From positions 62,001 through 126,000 of the forward strand of contig NZ_PPCN01000004.1 in assembly GCF_002906165.1 (NCBI RefSeq): a stretch of DNA of 64,000 nt, read 5' to 3'. The position numbers were made by a program, and so were the translations under genes. Positions 42,883 to 54,292 of the stretch are shown piece after piece (position 1 is the first letter of the stretch; the number at the start of each line of letters is the position of its first letter). This stretch comes from Roseibium marinum. GTDB taxonomy: Bacteria > Pseudomonadota > Alphaproteobacteria > Rhizobiales > Stappiaceae. The notes under the pieces were generated by a model that was not told the origin of the DNA, made no database searches, and saw only the letters and a list, made by a program, of their open reading frames with translations.

Positions 42883-45060
42883 TCAGGCGGAGCGGACCTG
42901 ATCCAGGAAGCTGCGCACTTCCTTGTCAAGCTGTTCGGCCTCCATCGCCATGTCCGCGGCTTCCTCGGAGAAGTTCTGCGCGGCCATGTTGGTGTCGTTG
43001 GAAAGCGACGACACGTTGCGGATATCTTCGGTGACCTTGGAAGTCCCGCCGGCTGCCCGCTGGGTGTTTTCCGCAATCCCCTGTGTCGCGTAGCTCTGTT
43101 CCGTCACGGCCGCGGCAACTTCGCTCACCGACTTGGTGATGTCGTCGATGGTCTTCTGGATGTCGCCGATCGCATCGACCGCATCGTCGGTCGCACCGCG
43201 GATTGCATCGATCTGCTGCTGGATCTCTCCGGTCGCCTTTCCGGTCTGGGCCGCCAGATCCTTGACCTCGGACGCCACGACCGCAAAGCCCCTGCCCGCC
43301 TCGCCGGCTCGCGCCGCCTCGATGGTGGCGTTCAGGGCAAGAAGGTTGGTCTGGTCGGCGATGTCGCTGATCAAGGTAATGACCTCGCCGATACGGTTCG
43401 CGGCTTCGGCGAGCGATTTCACCGTCTCGTTGGTCGTTTCCGCCCGTTTGGTCGCGGTGGCGGCAACACTCGAAGATCGCTCGATCAGCGTTGAGATTTC
43501 CTGGATCGAGCTCGACAGCTGGTCGGACGCGGCTGCGATGGATTCCACCTCGGCCAGCGTATTTTGCGACATCTCGGCCGCATTGGCGGAAGTCTCGCCG
43601 GCGCTGTCGGTCATTGCGCGCATGTTGGTCGCCGACTCGCGCAGTTTGCTGGCCGAGCGGGCAACCTTGTCGACCACTGTGCCGACTGTCGCCTCGAAGT
43701 CTCCGGCTAGGCTCGACAGCATCTCGTGACGCTGCGTTGCCTGACGCTGGGCGGCATCGGCTTCTTCCGTCGCGCGGCGTTCGTTTTCCTCGGCCGCGTT
43801 CTGGCGGATCTGCACAACGGCGCGGCCGATGTCGCCGATTTCATCCTTGCGGTTCGCCGCGGTGATTTCAGCTTCCAGATCGCCGGAAGCAATCGCGTTC
43901 AGCGCCCCGACAAGAGTGGAAAGCGGCCCGGTTATGGAACGGGAGAAGAAAAGCGCGATAACGGCGGCAACGGCAATCGTGATCAGCGACCACATGAACA
44001 TCTGATTGCGCATGTTGGCCACGGCCGAAAGCGTTTCCTCAACGCTCTTTTCAGCAACAATCGCCCAGCTCTGTCCCTGGAAGGTGAGAGGACGCGCCAC
44101 CATCAGGTCGGCCACACCGTCGGTTCCGGTGACCACCGCAGCAGTTTCCGTACCGCCCGCAGCGGCAAGGGCAGGTTCTGCAGTGCTTTTTACAACCAGC
44201 GCAGTCCGCTCGTCTGCCAGCGGCAAATCGCTGAGCAGGGTACCGTCATGATCGACGACATAGACCTGGCCGGTTTTGCCGAGATCGTCTCTGCTTGCGA
44301 CAACATTGTTGAGGAAGGAGGAATCGATCCGCATGACAACCACACCGGTCAGGGTGATTGTTCCAAAGGAATTCATGAACACGGGTGAAGCAAGAAACAG
44401 CGAACTTACGCCGCCCGCCGGACCGTAGGATTCAAAAACGCTTGTTGCGATCTCACCCTCGCCCAGGCCCCTGGCGGTATTATAGACAGTCTCCAGCCCG
44501 GAGCCGTCCACGACACTTCCATCGCCTATTTTCGAGAGGAACTCGCCGCCCTTGGTCACCGAGTAAAGGATAAGCCCGTCGGAATCGATCAGATAGACAT
44601 CTGAGTAACCGCCATTCTTCCAGACATTGTAAAATGCCGGATGCGCCTCGGAGTGGCGCCAGGCGTACATGGTCTTCTGTTCCTTGCCGGTAATAGCCGC
44701 ACGCTCATCGGCGGTCTGCGGCCCGTGGAACAGGCTGAGAATTTCTTCCTTTTCCTTGGAAAGGTTCATCGCCGCGTTGCCCAGATTGCTCAGGGGATCC
44801 GCTACGCTCGACGCGAGATTGACGATCTCCGCCTGAGCGGACTTCAACCTGGATTCCAGCAGGGCGGACCGTGCCGTAATCACCATTCCAAGTTCCGCTT
44901 CAGCGGCTTTTTGCAAACCATCCCGGCCGGTCATATATCCGATCACGCCAACTGCGGCACAAGCCGCAACCGTGACCACAATCATCAAAGCAGGAATGAC
45001 AAAGGAAAGACGTAGAGACGATAGTTTTCTCTTCCCGCCTGAATTTTTCTTGCCAATCAC
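42883..45060 (-). CDS. Methyl-accepting chemotaxis protein
   Basis: A 725-residue chemoreceptor. TM1 is around residues 18-40 ([25 protein letters not shown]), followed by a ~300-residue periplasmic sensor of the double-Cache kind ([37 protein letters not shown]), TM2 ([19 protein letters not shown]), HAMP, and a signalling hairpin with [32 protein letters not shown]. The start is GTG at 45060 with GGGAG nine bases upstream; upstream codons to 45201 lack one. The ligand is unknown. It stands between rplQ and degP, neighbours in many relatives. Confidence 0.9.
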   Translation of the reverse strand: MIGKKNSGGKRKLSSLRLSFVIPALMIVVTVAACAAVGVIGYMTGRDGLQKAAEAELGMVITARSALLESRLKSAQAEIVNLASSVADPLSNLGNAAMNLSKEKEEILSLFHGPQTADERAAITGKEQKTMYAWRHSEAHPAFYNVWKNGGYSDVYLIDSDGLILYSVTKGGEFLSKIGDGSVVDGSGLETVYNTARGLGEGEIATSVFESYGPAGGVSSLFLASPVFMNSFGTITLTGVVVMRIDSSFLNNVVASRDDLGKTGQVYVVDHDGTLLSDLPLADERTALVVKSTAEPALAAAGGTETAAVVTGTDGVADLMVARPLTFQGQSWAIVAEKSVEETLSAVANMRNQMFMWSLITIAVAAVIALFFSRSITGPLSTLVGALNAIASGDLEAEITAANRKDEIGDIGRAVVQIRQNAAEENERRATEEADAAQRQATQRHEMLSSLAGDFEATVGTVVDKVARSASKLRESATNMRAMTDSAGETSANAAEMSQNTLAEVESIAAASDQLSSSIQEISTLIERSSSVAATATKRAETTNETVKSLAEAANRIGEVITLISDIADQTNLLALNATIEAARAGEAGRGFAVVASEVKDLAAQTGKATGEIQQQIDAIRGATDDAVDAIGDIQKTIDDITKSVSEVAAAVTEQSYATQGIAENTQRAAGGTSKVTEDIRNVSSLSNDTNMAAQNFSEEAADMAMEAEQLDKEVRSFLDQVRSA

Positions 45061-45194
45061 AGTGTATCTCCCCAGCCTGATCAAAACGTAGTTAAGGCAC
45101 TGAAAGGCAAGATAAACGTGACTTCTTAAATCATTGATAATGTAAAAAATTGCTAGGGGAAAAAACGTACCAACCCGCTGCCGCACTACGGGAA

Positions 45195-45222
45195 ACGACA
45201 AAGGCGGACCAATGGCCCGCCT
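45195..45222 (-). terminator. Terminator of the ribosomal superoperon
   Basis: Past the rplQ stop on the minus strand, AGGCGGGCC-ATT-GGTCCGCCT (one G-U) forms a 9-bp stem followed by TTGTCGTTT. It marks the 3' end of the block that begins at rpsL. Confidence 0.8.
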
Positions 45223-45248
45223 CTACAATCATGCCGCGAAAGTTTTTC

Positions 45249-45674
45249 TTACGCAGCGTTTTCTGCCGCTTCTGCGGCTTCGGTGCGGGCACGGTCTTCT
45301 GCGCCGCGCGCTTCCGGATCCCGGTCAACAAGTTCGATAACCGCCAGAGGCGCGTTGTCGCCGTAGCGAAAACCGGCCTTCAGCACACGGGAATATCCGC
45401 CGTTGCGGTCCTTGTAGCGCTCACCGAGCGTTTCGAACAGCTTCGCGACCATCGCCGTGTCGCGAATCTGCGAAATGGCCTGGCGGCGTGCATGAAGACC
45501 ACCGCGCTTGCCCAGGGTGATGAGCTTGTCGATGATCGGCTTCATTTCCTTGGCCTTCGGCAAGGTCGTGACGATCTGCTCGTGCTTGATCAGCGACGCT
45601 GCCATATTCGCGAACATAGCCTTGCGGTGGCTAGAAGTCCGGTTGAGCTTGCGGCCGGATTTACCGTGGCGCAT
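45249..45674 (-). CDS. rplQ: 50S ribosomal protein L17
   Basis: A 141-residue L17, a globular protein close to the exit tunnel rim. Family features are [32 protein letters not shown] and the [27 protein letters not shown] segment. The C-terminal 20 residues are an Ala/Glu-rich tail typical of alphaproteobacterial copies. It is the last gene of the superoperon and is separated from rpoA by 185 bp that include a hairpin. Confidence 0.97.
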   Translation of the reverse strand: MRHGKSGRKLNRTSSHRKAMFANMAASLIKHEQIVTTLPKAKEMKPIIDKLITLGKRGGLHARRQAISQIRDTAMVAKLFETLGERYKDRNGGYSRVLKAGFRYGDNAPLAVIELVDRDPEARGAEDRARTEAAEAAENAA

Positions 45675-45842
45675 GGCCCTCTCCTTTTTCTGTCAGGCAG
45701 TCTGCTTGAACCATTGAAGCACTTGCCCGGTTTATCCTCAAGAGCAACCCGTATTCAGGCGGATCACCTGACTACGGACAAGTCGCTCAATTCTTTCGTC
45801 GGCGAGCATCTTGTCCGCATTCAACCGAACGCGGGATGCTCT

Positions 45843-45860
45843 AGGGACGCGTACGTCCCT
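45843..45860 (-). other. Hairpin immediately after rpoA stop
   Basis: AGGGACG and its inverse CGTCCCT enclose CGTA; on the minus strand the hairpin starts right at the rpoA TAA. There is no T tract, so it is not an intrinsic terminator and may be an RNase stop or stabilising end separating rpoA from rplQ. Confidence 0.5.
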
Positions 45861-46882
45861 TAATACTGATGGTCTTCGTAGCGCTTGGCGAGATCGTCGA
45901 TGTTCTCAGGCGGCCAGTTGGCGACTTCCATGCCGAGATGGAGACCCATCTGGGCGAGAACTTCCTTGATCTCGTTGAGCGACTTGCGGCCGAAATTCGG
46001 TGTCCGCAGCATTTCCGCTTCGGTCTTCTGAATTAGATCGCCAATATACACGATATTGTCGTTCTTCAGGCAGTTGGCGGACCGGACGGACAGTTCCAGT
46101 TCGTCGACTTTCTTGAGAAGCGCCGGGTTGAACGCGAGTTCCGGAACGGAGTCCTCGGCCACTTCGCGCTGAGGCTCTTCGAAATTGACGAAGATGGAGA
46201 GCTGATCCTGCAGAATACGCGCCGCAAAGGCCACGGCATCATCCGGCTTGACCGAACCATCGGTTTCGACAGTCAGGGTCAGCTTGTCATAGTCAAGAAC
46301 CTGGCCTTCACGGGTGTTTTCCACCTTGTAGGAGACCTTCTTGACCGGTGAATACAGGCTGTCGACCGGAATGAGGCCGATCGGAGCATCTTCCGGACGG
46401 TTGCGATCGGAGGAGTGATAGCCCTTGCCGGTGTTGACGGTGAATTCCATGCGGATTTCAGCGCCTTCATCCAGCGTGCAGAGCACCAGCTCCGGGTTGA
46501 GAACCTCGACATCGCCGACTGTCTGGATGTCACCGGCGGTGACGGCACCCGGACCCTGTTTGCGCACGACCATGCGCTTGGGACCTTCGCCTTCCATGCG
46601 GATGGCGATTTCCTTGATGTTGAGCACGATGTCGGTGACATCTTCCCGGACGCCCGGGATCGACGAGAATTCGTGCAGAACACCGTCAATCTGGACCGCG
46701 GTCACGGCGGCACCCTGCAGGGAGGACAGCAGGATACGGCGCAGCGCGTTGCCCAGGGTCAGACCGTAGCCACGCTCAAGCGGTTCGGCAACGACAGTCG
46801 CCAGAAAGCGGGGATCGTCGCCCGGCTTGATCTCGAGTTTGGTCGGCTTGATCAGTTCTTGCCAGTTTTTTTGAATGGTCAC
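45860..46882 (-). CDS. rpoA: RNA polymerase alpha subunit
   Basis: A 340-residue alpha subunit starting at a GTG (46882) preceded by AAGGGA; a longer ATG frame to 46939 adds 19 residues not seen in the family. The N-terminal domain (1-230) dimerises and binds beta and beta' ([30 protein letters not shown]). The C-terminal domain ([35 protein letters not shown]) binds UP elements and activators. It is between rpsK and rplQ as usual. Confidence 0.97.
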   Translation of the reverse strand: MTIQKNWQELIKPTKLEIKPGDDPRFLATVVAEPLERGYGLTLGNALRRILLSSLQGAAVTAVQIDGVLHEFSSIPGVREDVTDIVLNIKEIAIRMEGEGPKRMVVRKQGPGAVTAGDIQTVGDVEVLNPELVLCTLDEGAEIRMEFTVNTGKGYHSSDRNRPEDAPIGLIPVDSLYSPVKKVSYKVENTREGQVLDYDKLTLTVETDGSVKPDDAVAFAARILQDQLSIFVNFEEPQREVAEDSVPELAFNPALLKKVDELELSVRSANCLKNDNIVYIGDLIQKTEAEMLRTPNFGRKSLNEIKEVLAQMGLHLGMEVANWPPENIDDLAKRYEDHQY

Positions 46883-46970
46883 GTTTTCGTCCCTTCGGCT
46901 ATCCCGCCCGGCTTTGAAGGCCGAGCCATTCCTTGCCATTTGGAGAAACTAGTAACTAAAGCGGGAAGCC

Positions 46971-47360
46971 TTAGACGCGGCGGCGCTTGCGCGGACGGCA
47001 GCCATTGTGCGGTATCGGCGTCACGTCGCGGATGGACGTGATGAGGAAACCGGCGGCCTGCAGGGCGCGCAGAGCGGATTCACGACCGGAACCTGGACCG
47101 CGAACCTCGACTTCCAGCGTGCGCATGCCGTGTTCGGCGGCTTTCTTCGCAGCATCTTCCGCGGCAACCTGGGCTGCGTACGGCGTGGATTTGCGCGACC
47201 CCTTGAAACCGAGAGTACCGGCGGACGACCAGGAGATCGTATTGCCCTGTGCATCGGTGATCGTGATCATCGTGTTGTTGAATGTGGAGTTCACATGCGC
47301 GACGCCAGAAGAAATGTTCTTGCGTTCGCGGCGACGCACGCGCGTCGTTTCTTTAGCCAT
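46971..47360 (-). CDS. rpsK: 30S ribosomal protein S11
   Basis: A 129-residue platform protein of the small subunit contacting mRNA at the E site. Diagnostic segments are [22 protein letters not shown], the [24 protein letters not shown] helix and the C-terminal [19 protein letters not shown]. It is followed by rpoA and preceded by rpsM with 71 bp between. Confidence 0.97.
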   Translation of the reverse strand: MAKETTRVRRRERKNISSGVAHVNSTFNNTMITITDAQGNTISWSSAGTLGFKGSRKSTPYAAQVAAEDAAKKAAEHGMRTLEVEVRGPGSGRESALRALQAAGFLITSIRDVTPIPHNGCRPRKRRRV

Positions 47361-47431
47361 TTTCTTGTCCTTGTTTTGATCTCTTCACTGCCGTAATTCC
47401 GGCAGCTCCACCGCCAATCGCTGTGCGGTAA

Positions 47432-47800
47432 TTATTTCTTCTTGCCTGCGATCGGCTTCGCCGGACCCTTGCGGGTACGAGCGTTCGTATGCGTCCGCTG
47501 ACCGCGAACCGGAAGGCCGCGACGGTGACGCAGGCCGCGGTAGCAGCCAAGGTCCATAAGACGCTTGATGTTCATCGCGGTGTCACGGCGAAGGTCACCT
47601 TCCACCATATAATCGCGGTCGATGGTTTCGCGGATCGAGAGAACTTCCGAATCGGAAAGCTCATTGACGCGGCGGGCAGCATCGATATTGTTCTTTTCGA
47701 TGATTTCCTGAGCGAATTTCGCGCCGATGCCGTGAATATACTGAAGCGCGATGATAACGCGCTTGTTCGTCGGGATGTTAACGCCTGCAATACGTGCCAC
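47432..47800 (-). CDS. rpsM: 30S ribosomal protein S13
   Basis: A 122-residue head protein that forms inter-subunit bridges and touches the P-site tRNA. It reads [26 protein letters not shown] and ends [28 protein letters not shown]. The start is GTG at 47800, six bases after GGAGA; the ATG four codons earlier would disagree with the invariant ARIAGV beginning. A hairpin with a T tract lies between adk and this gene. Confidence 0.97.
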   Translation of the reverse strand: MARIAGVNIPTNKRVIIALQYIHGIGAKFAQEIIEKNNIDAARRVNELSDSEVLSIRETIDRDYMVEGDLRRDTAMNIKRLMDLGCYRGLRHRRGLPVRGQRTHTNARTRKGPAKPIAGKKK

Positions 47801-47891
47801 GTTCGTCTCCATGTTGAGCGGCCAGCCGCAAAGGCCGTGCCGCAGAGAGCAAAAACCCGCGTCCGGTGGAGTTCCGGCCCTTGCGGGGTAC

Positions 47892-47915
47892 GAAAATGCC
47901 GGGGCAGCCCCGGCA
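47892..47915 (-). terminator. Terminator-like hairpin between adk and rpsM
   Basis: On the minus strand TGCCGGGG-CTG-CCCCGGCA is a perfect 8-bp GC stem with a three-base loop followed by TTTTCG. It sits in the 183-bp gap after adk. It could end part of the spc transcripts or act as an attenuator ahead of the alpha genes. Confidence 0.6.
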
Positions 47916-47983
47916 CAGAGAATGCCGGTCCCATTGTCATGGAACCGGCTAAACTGTAAGGTAGAGCGCGTCGTTTAACGGCT

Positions 47984-48580
47984 CTAAACCTTTTCGTCAA
48001 GTCCTTGCAGCGCGGTTTCTATGGAAGCCGTGACTTCATCGATAGACTGCATGCCGTCAATCACAGACAGCAGATTTGCCTTGTCGTAATAAGGCACCAC
48101 GATTGCGGTATCGCGATTGTAAGCTTCAAGGCGCTGCTTGAAAACTTCCGGGTCATCATCCTTGCGCACCGGCTGGCCGGCGGCCTTGGCGTCTGCGGCG
48201 CGTTTGATGATCCGATCGACAAGTTTGGTCTGGTCGACGCGCAGTTCAAGGACGGCGTCCAGCTTCTGATCGTCGGCCAGAAGCATCTTGTCGAGCGCTT
48301 CCGCCTGAGCGAGAGTCCGCGGAAACCCGTCCAGAATGAAACCCTTCCTGGCATCGTCTTCCGCGATCCGGTCGTGGATAATGCCAACGACGATCTCGTC
48401 AGAAACGAGACCGCCGGCATCCATCACTTCCTTGGCCTTGAGGCCGACCTGGGTTCGGGCCGCCACGGCGGCCCGCAACATGTCTCCGGTGGAGAGTTGC
48501 GGTATGCCGTGTTTCTCGACGAGGCGCGCGGCCTGCGTCCCCTTCCCCGCTCCTGGCGGTCCTACCAGAATTAGCCTCAT
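47984..48580 (-). CDS. adk: Adenylate kinase (short LID type)
   Basis: A 198-residue kinase converting AMP and ATP to 2 ADP. The P-loop is [21 protein letters not shown], the AMP-binding region ends [12 protein letters not shown], and the LID is a short loop without the Cys-rich zinc LID of the long form, as in other alphaproteobacteria. Its start overlaps the secY stop by four bases (ATGA). Confidence 0.97.
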   Translation of the reverse strand: MRLILVGPPGAGKGTQAARLVEKHGIPQLSTGDMLRAAVAARTQVGLKAKEVMDAGGLVSDEIVVGIIHDRIAEDDARKGFILDGFPRTLAQAEALDKMLLADDQKLDAVLELRVDQTKLVDRIIKRAADAKAAGQPVRKDDDPEVFKQRLEAYNRDTAIVVPYYDKANLLSVIDGMQSIDEVTASIETALQGLDEKV

Positions 48581-49908
48581 CGACGCCTCCCACTTAATTT
48601 CGCTTTTTTCACCAGACCTTCATATTGATGCGCAAGCAGGTGTCCCTGAATCTGGGATACGGTATCCATTGTCACGCTTACGACAATCAACAATGAGGTT
48701 CCTCCGAAATAGAACGGAACGCCCGTCGCCGAAATGAGGAATTCGGGTAATAGACAAACGATGGTGATGTAAATCGCGCCGACAGTGGTAATGCGCGTCA
48801 GCACGTGGTCGATATACTGAGCCGTCCGCTCCCCCGGACGGATCCCCGGTATAAAGCCTCCATGCTTCTTCAGGTTATCGGCGGTATCGCTCGGATTGAA
48901 AACGATGGCCGTATAGAAGAAACAGAAGAAGATGATCATGGCCGCGTAAAAGACCATGTAGAGGGGCTGGCCGTGACCGAGCGCCGCGGTGATGTAGGTC
49001 AGCCATTCATTGCCCGACCCCTGGCCGAAACCGGCGACCGTTGCCGGAACCAGCAGCAGGGAAGAGGCGAAAATCGGCGGAATCACACCGGCGGTGTTGA
49101 GCTTCAGCGGCAGGAACGACGTCTGTCCCTGCATCATCTGATTGCCCATCTGCCGCTTTGGATACTGGATCAGCAGGCGGCGCTGTGCCCGTTCCATGAA
49201 GACGATGAACGCGATCACGACGATTGCAAGAATGATGACGGCAAGAATGATCCAGGTCGCAAGCGAGCCCTGACGCCCGAGTTCCAGCGTCTGCACGATG
49301 GCGGACGGAAGACCTGCCACGATGCCGGCGAAGATGATCAGCGAAATGCCGTTGCCGATGCCGCGCGAGGTGATCTGCTCACCCAGCCACATCAGGAACA
49401 TGGTGCCGCCGACCAGCGTGATGACGGTGGACGCGCGGAAGAACCAGCCCGGATCGGTGACGACATTCGCCGCCCCTTCCAGCCCGACCGCGATGCCGTA
49501 GGCCTGGAACGCAGCCAGGATGACCGTTCCGTAACGGGTATACTGGTTGATGACCTTGCGGCCCTGTTCGCCATCCTTCTTCAGCTGCTCCAGTGTCGGC
49601 ACGACGGTCGTCATGAGCTGCATGATGATGGAAGCGGAAATATACGGCATGATGCCGAGGGCGAAGATCGCCATGCGCTGAACCGCACCACCGGAAAACA
49701 TGTTGAACATGCCGATGATGCCGGACTGGGCCTGGTTGAAGGCCTGCGCGAAAGCTTCAGGATTGATACCGGGCATCGGAATATAGGTGCCCAGTCGATA
49801 AACCAAAAGCGCCCCCAGTGTGAACCAGATGCGCTTTTTGAGCTCTTCAGCCTTGGCGAAAGCTGAGAAATTGAGATTTGACGCCAGTTGCTCGGCGGCC
49901 GATGCCAT
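48577..49908 (-). CDS. secY: Protein translocase subunit SecY
   Basis: A 443-residue ten-helix protein channel of the Sec system. Family segments are [12 protein letters not shown], the plug region before [14 protein letters not shown], and the cytoplasmic loop [27 protein letters not shown] that binds SecA or ribosomes. The usual location between rplO and adk is kept. Confidence 0.97.
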   Translation of the reverse strand: MASAAEQLASNLNFSAFAKAEELKKRIWFTLGALLVYRLGTYIPMPGINPEAFAQAFNQAQSGIIGMFNMFSGGAVQRMAIFALGIMPYISASIIMQLMTTVVPTLEQLKKDGEQGRKVINQYTRYGTVILAAFQAYGIAVGLEGAANVVTDPGWFFRASTVITLVGGTMFLMWLGEQITSRGIGNGISLIIFAGIVAGLPSAIVQTLELGRQGSLATWIILAVIILAIVVIAFIVFMERAQRRLLIQYPKRQMGNQMMQGQTSFLPLKLNTAGVIPPIFASSLLLVPATVAGFGQGSGNEWLTYITAALGHGQPLYMVFYAAMIIFFCFFYTAIVFNPSDTADNLKKHGGFIPGIRPGERTAQYIDHVLTRITTVGAIYITIVCLLPEFLISATGVPFYFGGTSLLIVVSVTMDTVSQIQGHLLAHQYEGLVKKAKLSGRRR

Positions 49909-49958
49909 GCCCTACTCCGGTCAGATACTTGCTGACAAAATGGGAAAAGCCCAGGCTG

Positions 49959-50426
49959 TTAAGCCTGAGCTCCCAGAACGGCAACCTTGCCGCCCGCTTT
50001 TTCAATCGCTGCTACGGCGCCCTTGGAGGCACCGGCAACTTCAAAGGTCACTGCCGCGGTGAGTTCACCATTGGCAACGAGACGCACACCGTCACGGATC
50101 CGCTTGACGACGCCAGCGGCTTGCAGCGCTTTGACGGTGACCGTCTCGGACGCATTGAGCTTGCCGGCATCGATGGCTTTCTGAACACGGCCGACGGACA
50201 CTGTCGTGTAGTCCTTGGCAAAAATGTTCGTGAACCCGCGCTTCGGCAGACGCCGGTGAAGCGGCATCTGACCGCCTTCAAAGCCTTTGATCGCGACGCC
50301 GGACCGGGACTTCTGACCCTTGACGCCACGGCCGCCGGTCTTGCCCTTGCCGGAACCGATACCGCGGCCAACGCGGGTGCGGTCTTTCGCGGCACCTTCG
50401 TTGTCACGAAGTTCGTTGAGCTTCAT
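49959..50426 (-). CDS. rplO: 50S ribosomal protein L15
   Basis: A 155-residue large-subunit assembly protein with the N-terminal [22 protein letters not shown] and glycine-rich [21 protein letters not shown] extension that threads into 23S r[20 protein letters not shown] follows. Between rpmD and secY. Confidence 0.97.
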   Translation of the reverse strand: MKLNELRDNEGAAKDRTRVGRGIGSGKGKTGGRGVKGQKSRSGVAIKGFEGGQMPLHRRLPKRGFTNIFAKDYTTVSVGRVQKAIDAGKLNASETVTVKALQAAGVVKRIRDGVRLVANGELTAAVTFEVAGASKGAVAAIEKAGGKVAVLGAQA

Positions 50427-50449
50427 GTTTTTCTCTCCTCACCCCGTTG

Positions 50450-50647
50450 TTACGCGTTGTCTTCGACAACACGCACGAGATGCTGGACCTTATTGATCAT
50501 GCCGCGCACTTCCGGAGTGTCCTTCAGTGTTTTACGGCGGTGCATCTTGTTCAGGCCGAGACCGACAAGCGTCGCGCGCTGATCCTTCGGACGGCGCAGC
50601 GGGCTGCCGATCTGTTCGACCGTGACAGTCTTTTCGGTGTTCGCCAT
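50450..50647 (-). CDS. rpmD: 50S ribosomal protein L30
   Basis: A 65-residue L30 ([29 protein letters not shown] and [14 protein letters not shown]). It is the bacterial short form and lies between rpsE and rplO. Confidence 0.96.
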   Translation of the reverse strand: MANTEKTVTVEQIGSPLRRPKDQRATLVGLGLNKMHRRKTLKDTPEVRGMINKVQHLVRVVEDNA

Positions 50648-50688
50648 GGAACCTACCCTCTTTCAGCTGGGAACCGGTACCGCTAAGG

Positions 50689-51255
50689 TCAAGCCTCAGC
50701 GGCAGCCGGAGCCGCCTCTTCGTTGTTGTCACGGCGCCGGGACTGCAACACAGAGACCTTGAGGCCACGGCGGGCAGCGACGGAGCGCGGGCTGTCTTCC
50801 TTGGTCAGCGCGGCGAAAGTCGCGCGAACCATGTTGTAGGGGTTGGAGGTCCCCAGCGACTTGGCCACAACGTCCTGAACGCCGAGCGTTTCGAAGACGG
50901 CACGCATCGGGCCACCCGCGATGATGCCAGTACCGGCCGGAGCGGCCCGCAGCAGCACCTTGCCGGCGCCATGACGGCCTTCCACATCGTGGTGCAGCGT
51001 CCTGCCTTCGCGCAGCGGCACACGGATCATCGTGCGCTTTGCGGCTTCTGTTGCCTTCCGGATGGCTTCCGGCACTTCACGCGCCTTGCCATGACCGAAG
51101 CCGACACGGCCCTTCTGATCACCAACCACAACCAGAGCTGCGAAGCCGAAGCGACGGCCACCCTTGACCACTTTGGCTACGCGGTTGATGTGAACGAGCT
51201 TGTCGACGAATTCGCTGTCTCGCTCGTCGCGATCGCGATGTTCCTGTCTCGCCAT
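50689..51255 (-). CDS. rpsE: 30S ribosomal protein S5
   Basis: A 188-residue protein with the S5 double-stranded-RNA-binding domain ([27 protein letters not shown]) and the C-terminal half with [22 protein letters not shown]. It takes part in decoding accuracy and mRNA entry. The final 15 residues are an acidic/Ala tail. Preceded by rplR. Confidence 0.97.
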   Translation of the reverse strand: MARQEHRDRDERDSEFVDKLVHINRVAKVVKGGRRFGFAALVVVGDQKGRVGFGHGKAREVPEAIRKATEAAKRTMIRVPLREGRTLHHDVEGRHGAGKVLLRAAPAGTGIIAGGPMRAVFETLGVQDVVAKSLGTSNPYNMVRATFAALTKEDSPRSVAARRGLKVSVLQSRRRDNNEEAAPAAAEA

Positions 51256-51296
51256 ATTATACGTCTTCCGTTCTTAAAAGCGCCAGCGGGCGCTGG

Positions 51297-51659
51297 TCAG
51301 AATTCAAGTCCACCCTCACGAGCTGCATCAGCAAGCGCTTTCACACGCCCATGATACTGGTACCCGCCTCGGTCGAACACGACCTGCTTGACGCCGGCCG
51401 CGACTGCGCGCTCGGCGACAAGTTTGCCAACGGCTGCGGCTGCAGCAACGTCGGCGCCCGTTTTCAGGTTGCCCTTGACATCTTTTTCGATCGTTGAAGC
51501 AGAGGCAATCGTATGCCCCTTCGCATCGTCAATGATCTGGGCGTAGATCTGCTTCGACGAGCGGAAGATAGAAAGACGCGGACGCTCTCCTGCGGCTTTC
51601 CTGATCGAACGACGCACGCGATCGCGACGGCGCTCGAAAGCTTGTTTGCTATTCGCCAT
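51297..51659 (-). CDS. rplR: 50S ribosomal protein L18
   Basis: A 120-residue 5S rRNA-binding protein: basic N-terminus ([36 protein letters not shown]) and the closing [26 protein letters not shown]. It lies between rplF and rpsE. Confidence 0.97.
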   Translation of the reverse strand: MANSKQAFERRRDRVRRSIRKAAGERPRLSIFRSSKQIYAQIIDDAKGHTIASASTIEKDVKGNLKTGADVAAAAAVGKLVAERAVAAGVKQVVFDRGGYQYHGRVKALADAAREGGLEF

Positions 51660-51671
51660 GATCCTGGTCCG

Positions 51672-52205
51672 TTACTTCTTCTTGCCTTCTTTGCGGACGA
51701 TGAACTCGCCTGCATATCGAACGCCTTTGCCCTTGTAGGGCTCAGGCGGGCGGAAATCACGAATTTCAGCAGCAACCTGACCGACACGTTGTTTGTCGGT
51801 TCCGGAGATGCTGATTTCCGTCGGTTTCGGGCACGCGATATCGATCCCTTCCGGAATCTGATAAATGACGTCGTGCGAGAAACCCAGCGCCAGCTGAAGG
51901 TTCTTGCCCTGGATCTGGGCGCGGTAACCGACACCGGTCATGGCGAGGTCTTTCTTGAAGCCCTCGGTCACGCCGGTGATCAGGTTCGCCACCATGGTCC
52001 GGCTCATGCCCCACATGGAGCGAGCCGGTTTGGTGTCGTTGCGCGGATCAATCCTGATACCGTCATCCGTCATTTCGGCCAGAACGAGATCATTGAGCAT
52101 GAAAGACTTTTCGCCTTTCGGACCCTTGATCGTAACAGTCTGACCGTCGATCGATGCCGTTACCCCGCTTGGCACGGGGACTGGCTTTTTGCCAATACGA
52201 GACAT
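51672..52205 (-). CDS. rplF: 50S ribosomal protein L6
   Basis: A 177-residue protein made of two similar domains near the factor-binding site; the C-terminal signature [26 protein letters not shown] is complete, and [15 protein letters not shown] starts the protein. Between rpsH and rplR. Confidence 0.97.
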   Translation of the reverse strand: MSRIGKKPVPVPSGVTASIDGQTVTIKGPKGEKSFMLNDLVLAEMTDDGIRIDPRNDTKPARSMWGMSRTMVANLITGVTEGFKKDLAMTGVGYRAQIQGKNLQLALGFSHDVIYQIPEGIDIACPKPTEISISGTDKQRVGQVAAEIRDFRPPEPYKGKGVRYAGEFIVRKEGKKK

Positions 52206-52246
52206 TTGACCAACCTTGTCGTTGTTTCAAAAGCGAGACTGACGCA

Positions 52247-52645
52247 TCAGAAGACGCGGCAGAGTACCTCACCACCTACATTTTCATCCCGCGCCTGATG
52301 GTCGCTCATGACGCCGCGCGGAGTCGATATGATCGACACGCCCAGGCCATTGGAGACATGCGGGATATTTCTCACCGATGAGTAAACGCGGCGACCCGGC
52401 TTGGAAACCCGCTCAATCGTGCGGATAACCGGCTCGCCATCGAAATACTTCAGTTCGATTTCCAACTCGGACTTACCGCCCTCGTATTCAACCGTGGTGT
52501 AGCCACGGATGTAACCCTCTTTTGCGAGCACATCAAGTACGTGCGCGCGCAATTTGGAATTTGGTGAACTGACCTTGTTTTTGCGACGCATTTGAGCGTT
52601 GCGAATTCGGGTCAGCATATCCCCCAACGGATCAGAAATTGCCAT
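52247..52645 (-). CDS. rpsH: 30S ribosomal protein S8
   Basis: A 132-residue 16S rRNA-binding protein; [22 protein letters not shown] opens it and the C-terminal [27 protein letters not shown] binds RNA. In E. coli S8 represses the spc operon by binding its mRNA; whether that holds here is not known. Confidence 0.97.
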   Translation of the reverse strand: MAISDPLGDMLTRIRNAQMRRKNKVSSPNSKLRAHVLDVLAKEGYIRGYTTVEYEGGKSELEIELKYFDGEPVIRTIERVSKPGRRVYSSVRNIPHVSNGLGVSIISTPRGVMSDHQARDENVGGEVLCRVF

Positions 52646-52657
52646 CGGAGTTTCTCC

Positions 52658-52963
52658 TTACCAGCTCGACTTGACCAGGCCCGGGATCTTGCCCAGGGAA
52701 CCCAGTTCACGAAGCGCAATACGCGACATCTTCAGCTTGCGATAATAACCGCGCGGACGGCCGGACACTTCGCAACGATTGCGAACGCGGTTCGGCGCGG
52801 AATTCCGCGGCAATTCAGCCAGCTTGAGACGGGCGTTGTAGCGCTCTTCCAGGGACAGGCTTTCATCTTTCGCCAGTGCCTTCAGAGCAGCGCGCTTCTC
52901 TGCGTATTTCTTTACAAGCTTCTCGCGGCGCTTGTTTTTCTCGATTGCGCTTTTCTTCGCCAT
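52658..52963 (-). CDS. rpsN: 30S ribosomal protein S14 (zinc-free form)
   Basis: A 101-residue long-form S14 with basic N-terminus and [40 protein letters not shown]. It has a single cysteine and so lacks the zinc ribbon of the 61-residue type. It follows rplE, 21 bp apart. Confidence 0.97.
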   Translation of the reverse strand: MAKKSAIEKNKRREKLVKKYAEKRAALKALAKDESLSLEERYNARLKLAELPRNSAPNRVRNRCEVSGRPRGYYRKLKMSRIALRELGSLGKIPGLVKSSW

Positions 52964-52984
52964 CGTCGATCCCTTCCTTGCCCG

Positions 52985-53542
52985 TTACTTCGTGAACGGG
53001 AAGTTGAACGCGCGCAGAAGCTCGCGTGCTTCGTCATCCGTCGGCGCCGTGGTGCAAACGATCACGTCCATGCCCCAGATCTGGTCGACCTTGTCGTACT
53101 CGACTTCCGGAAACACGATGTGTTCCTTGATACCCATGGCATAGTTGCCGCGGCCATCGAAGCTCTTCGGGTTCAGACCCCGAAAGTCACGCACGCGCGG
53201 TAGCGCGATGGTGATGAGACGATCAAGAAATTCGAACATCTGCTGGCTGCGCAAGGTGACCTTGACGCCGAGCGGCATGCCTTCGCGGACCTTGAAGGTC
53301 GCGATGGATTTCTTCGCCATGGTGATGACCGGCTTCTGACCGGCAATCGCCGCCAGGTCGTCCGCTGCGATGCGGGCCTTCTTGGAATCGCCGACGGCTT
53401 CACCGACACCGATATTCAAGACGACCTTTTCCAGCTGCGGAACCTGCATGACGTTCTTGTATTCGAACTTTTCAAGAAGCTGCTTGCGCACGACTTCATT
53501 GTAATGCGTCTTGAGACGCGGCACGTAAGTAGTCTCAGCCAT
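52985..53542 (-). CDS. rplE: 50S ribosomal protein L5
   Basis: A 185-residue 5S rRNA-binding protein of the central protuberance; signature [21 protein letters not shown] and the C-terminal [21 protein letters not shown]. Its start overlaps the end of rplX by eight bases. Confidence 0.97.
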   Translation of the reverse strand: MAETTYVPRLKTHYNEVVRKQLLEKFEYKNVMQVPQLEKVVLNIGVGEAVGDSKKARIAADDLAAIAGQKPVITMAKKSIATFKVREGMPLGVKVTLRSQQMFEFLDRLITIALPRVRDFRGLNPKSFDGRGNYAMGIKEHIVFPEVEYDKVDQIWGMDVIVCTTAPTDDEARELLRAFNFPFTK

Positions 53543-53852
53543 CGATCAGGTCTCCCGAACGCCTGGCCACACGAACCTTGGTGCCATCGTCCTGAACTTT
53601 GAAGCCGACGCGGGTCGCCTTGCCGTCCTTCGGATCGGCCAATGCGAGGTTCGACATGTGGATCGGAGCTTCCTTCGCCACGATGCCGGCTTCCTGCGCC
53701 TGGGTCTGCTTCTGGTGACGGCGGACCATATTGATGCCGCGGACCAGAGCCTTGTTGTCGGACGTCAGAATCTGAATGACCTCACCCGACTTGCCCTTGT
53801 CACGACCGGTCAACACGACCACCGTATCGCCTTTTTTAATTTTCGCAGCCAT
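53535..53852 (-). CDS. rplX: 50S ribosomal protein L24
   Basis: A 105-residue assembly initiator with the KOW motif ([24 protein letters not shown]) and [18 protein letters not shown]. It overlaps rplN by one base (TGATG) and rplE by eight. Confidence 0.97.
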   Translation of the reverse strand: MAAKIKKGDTVVVLTGRDKGKSGEVIQILTSDNKALVRGINMVRRHQKQTQAQEAGIVAKEAPIHMSNLALADPKDGKATRVGFKVQDDGTKVRVARRSGDLIDG

Positions 53853-54220
53853 CAGAGCACCTCCGGCGCGAGCGAAATAATCTTCATGTGGTTCTTTGCG
53901 CGGAGTTCACGCGGCACCGGTCCGAAGATACGGGTGCCGACGGGCTCCTTGTTGTTGTTGACCAGCACGGCCGCATTGCGGTCGAACCGGATCACGCTGC
54001 CATCGGGACGGCGGATATCCTTAGCCGTGCGCACGACGACAGCCTTCATCACGTCGCCCTTCTTGACGCGCCCCCGCGGAATAGCCTCTTTCACGGAAAC
54101 GACGATAATGTCTCCGACCTTGGCGTATTTGCGCTTGGAGCCGCCGAGCACTTTGATGCACATGACACGACGGGCACCGGAATTATCGGCGACGTCGAGG
54201 TTTGTTTGCATCTGAATCAT
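53852..54220 (-). CDS. rplN: 50S ribosomal protein L14
   Basis: A 122-residue protein at the subunit interface: [33 protein letters not shown], and [30 protein letters not shown] ends it. Preceded by rpsQ with 72 bp between. Confidence 0.98.
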   Translation of the reverse strand: MIQMQTNLDVADNSGARRVMCIKVLGGSKRKYAKVGDIIVVSVKEAIPRGRVKKGDVMKAVVVRTAKDIRRPDGSVIRFDRNAAVLVNNNKEPVGTRIFGPVPRELRAKNHMKIISLAPEVL

Positions 54221-54292
54221 GACTGGCTGCCTTGTTCTTCTAGTGGCGCACGGGTCGCGTGCGCTTGATGCTCACTGAATGGAGCGCGATCA

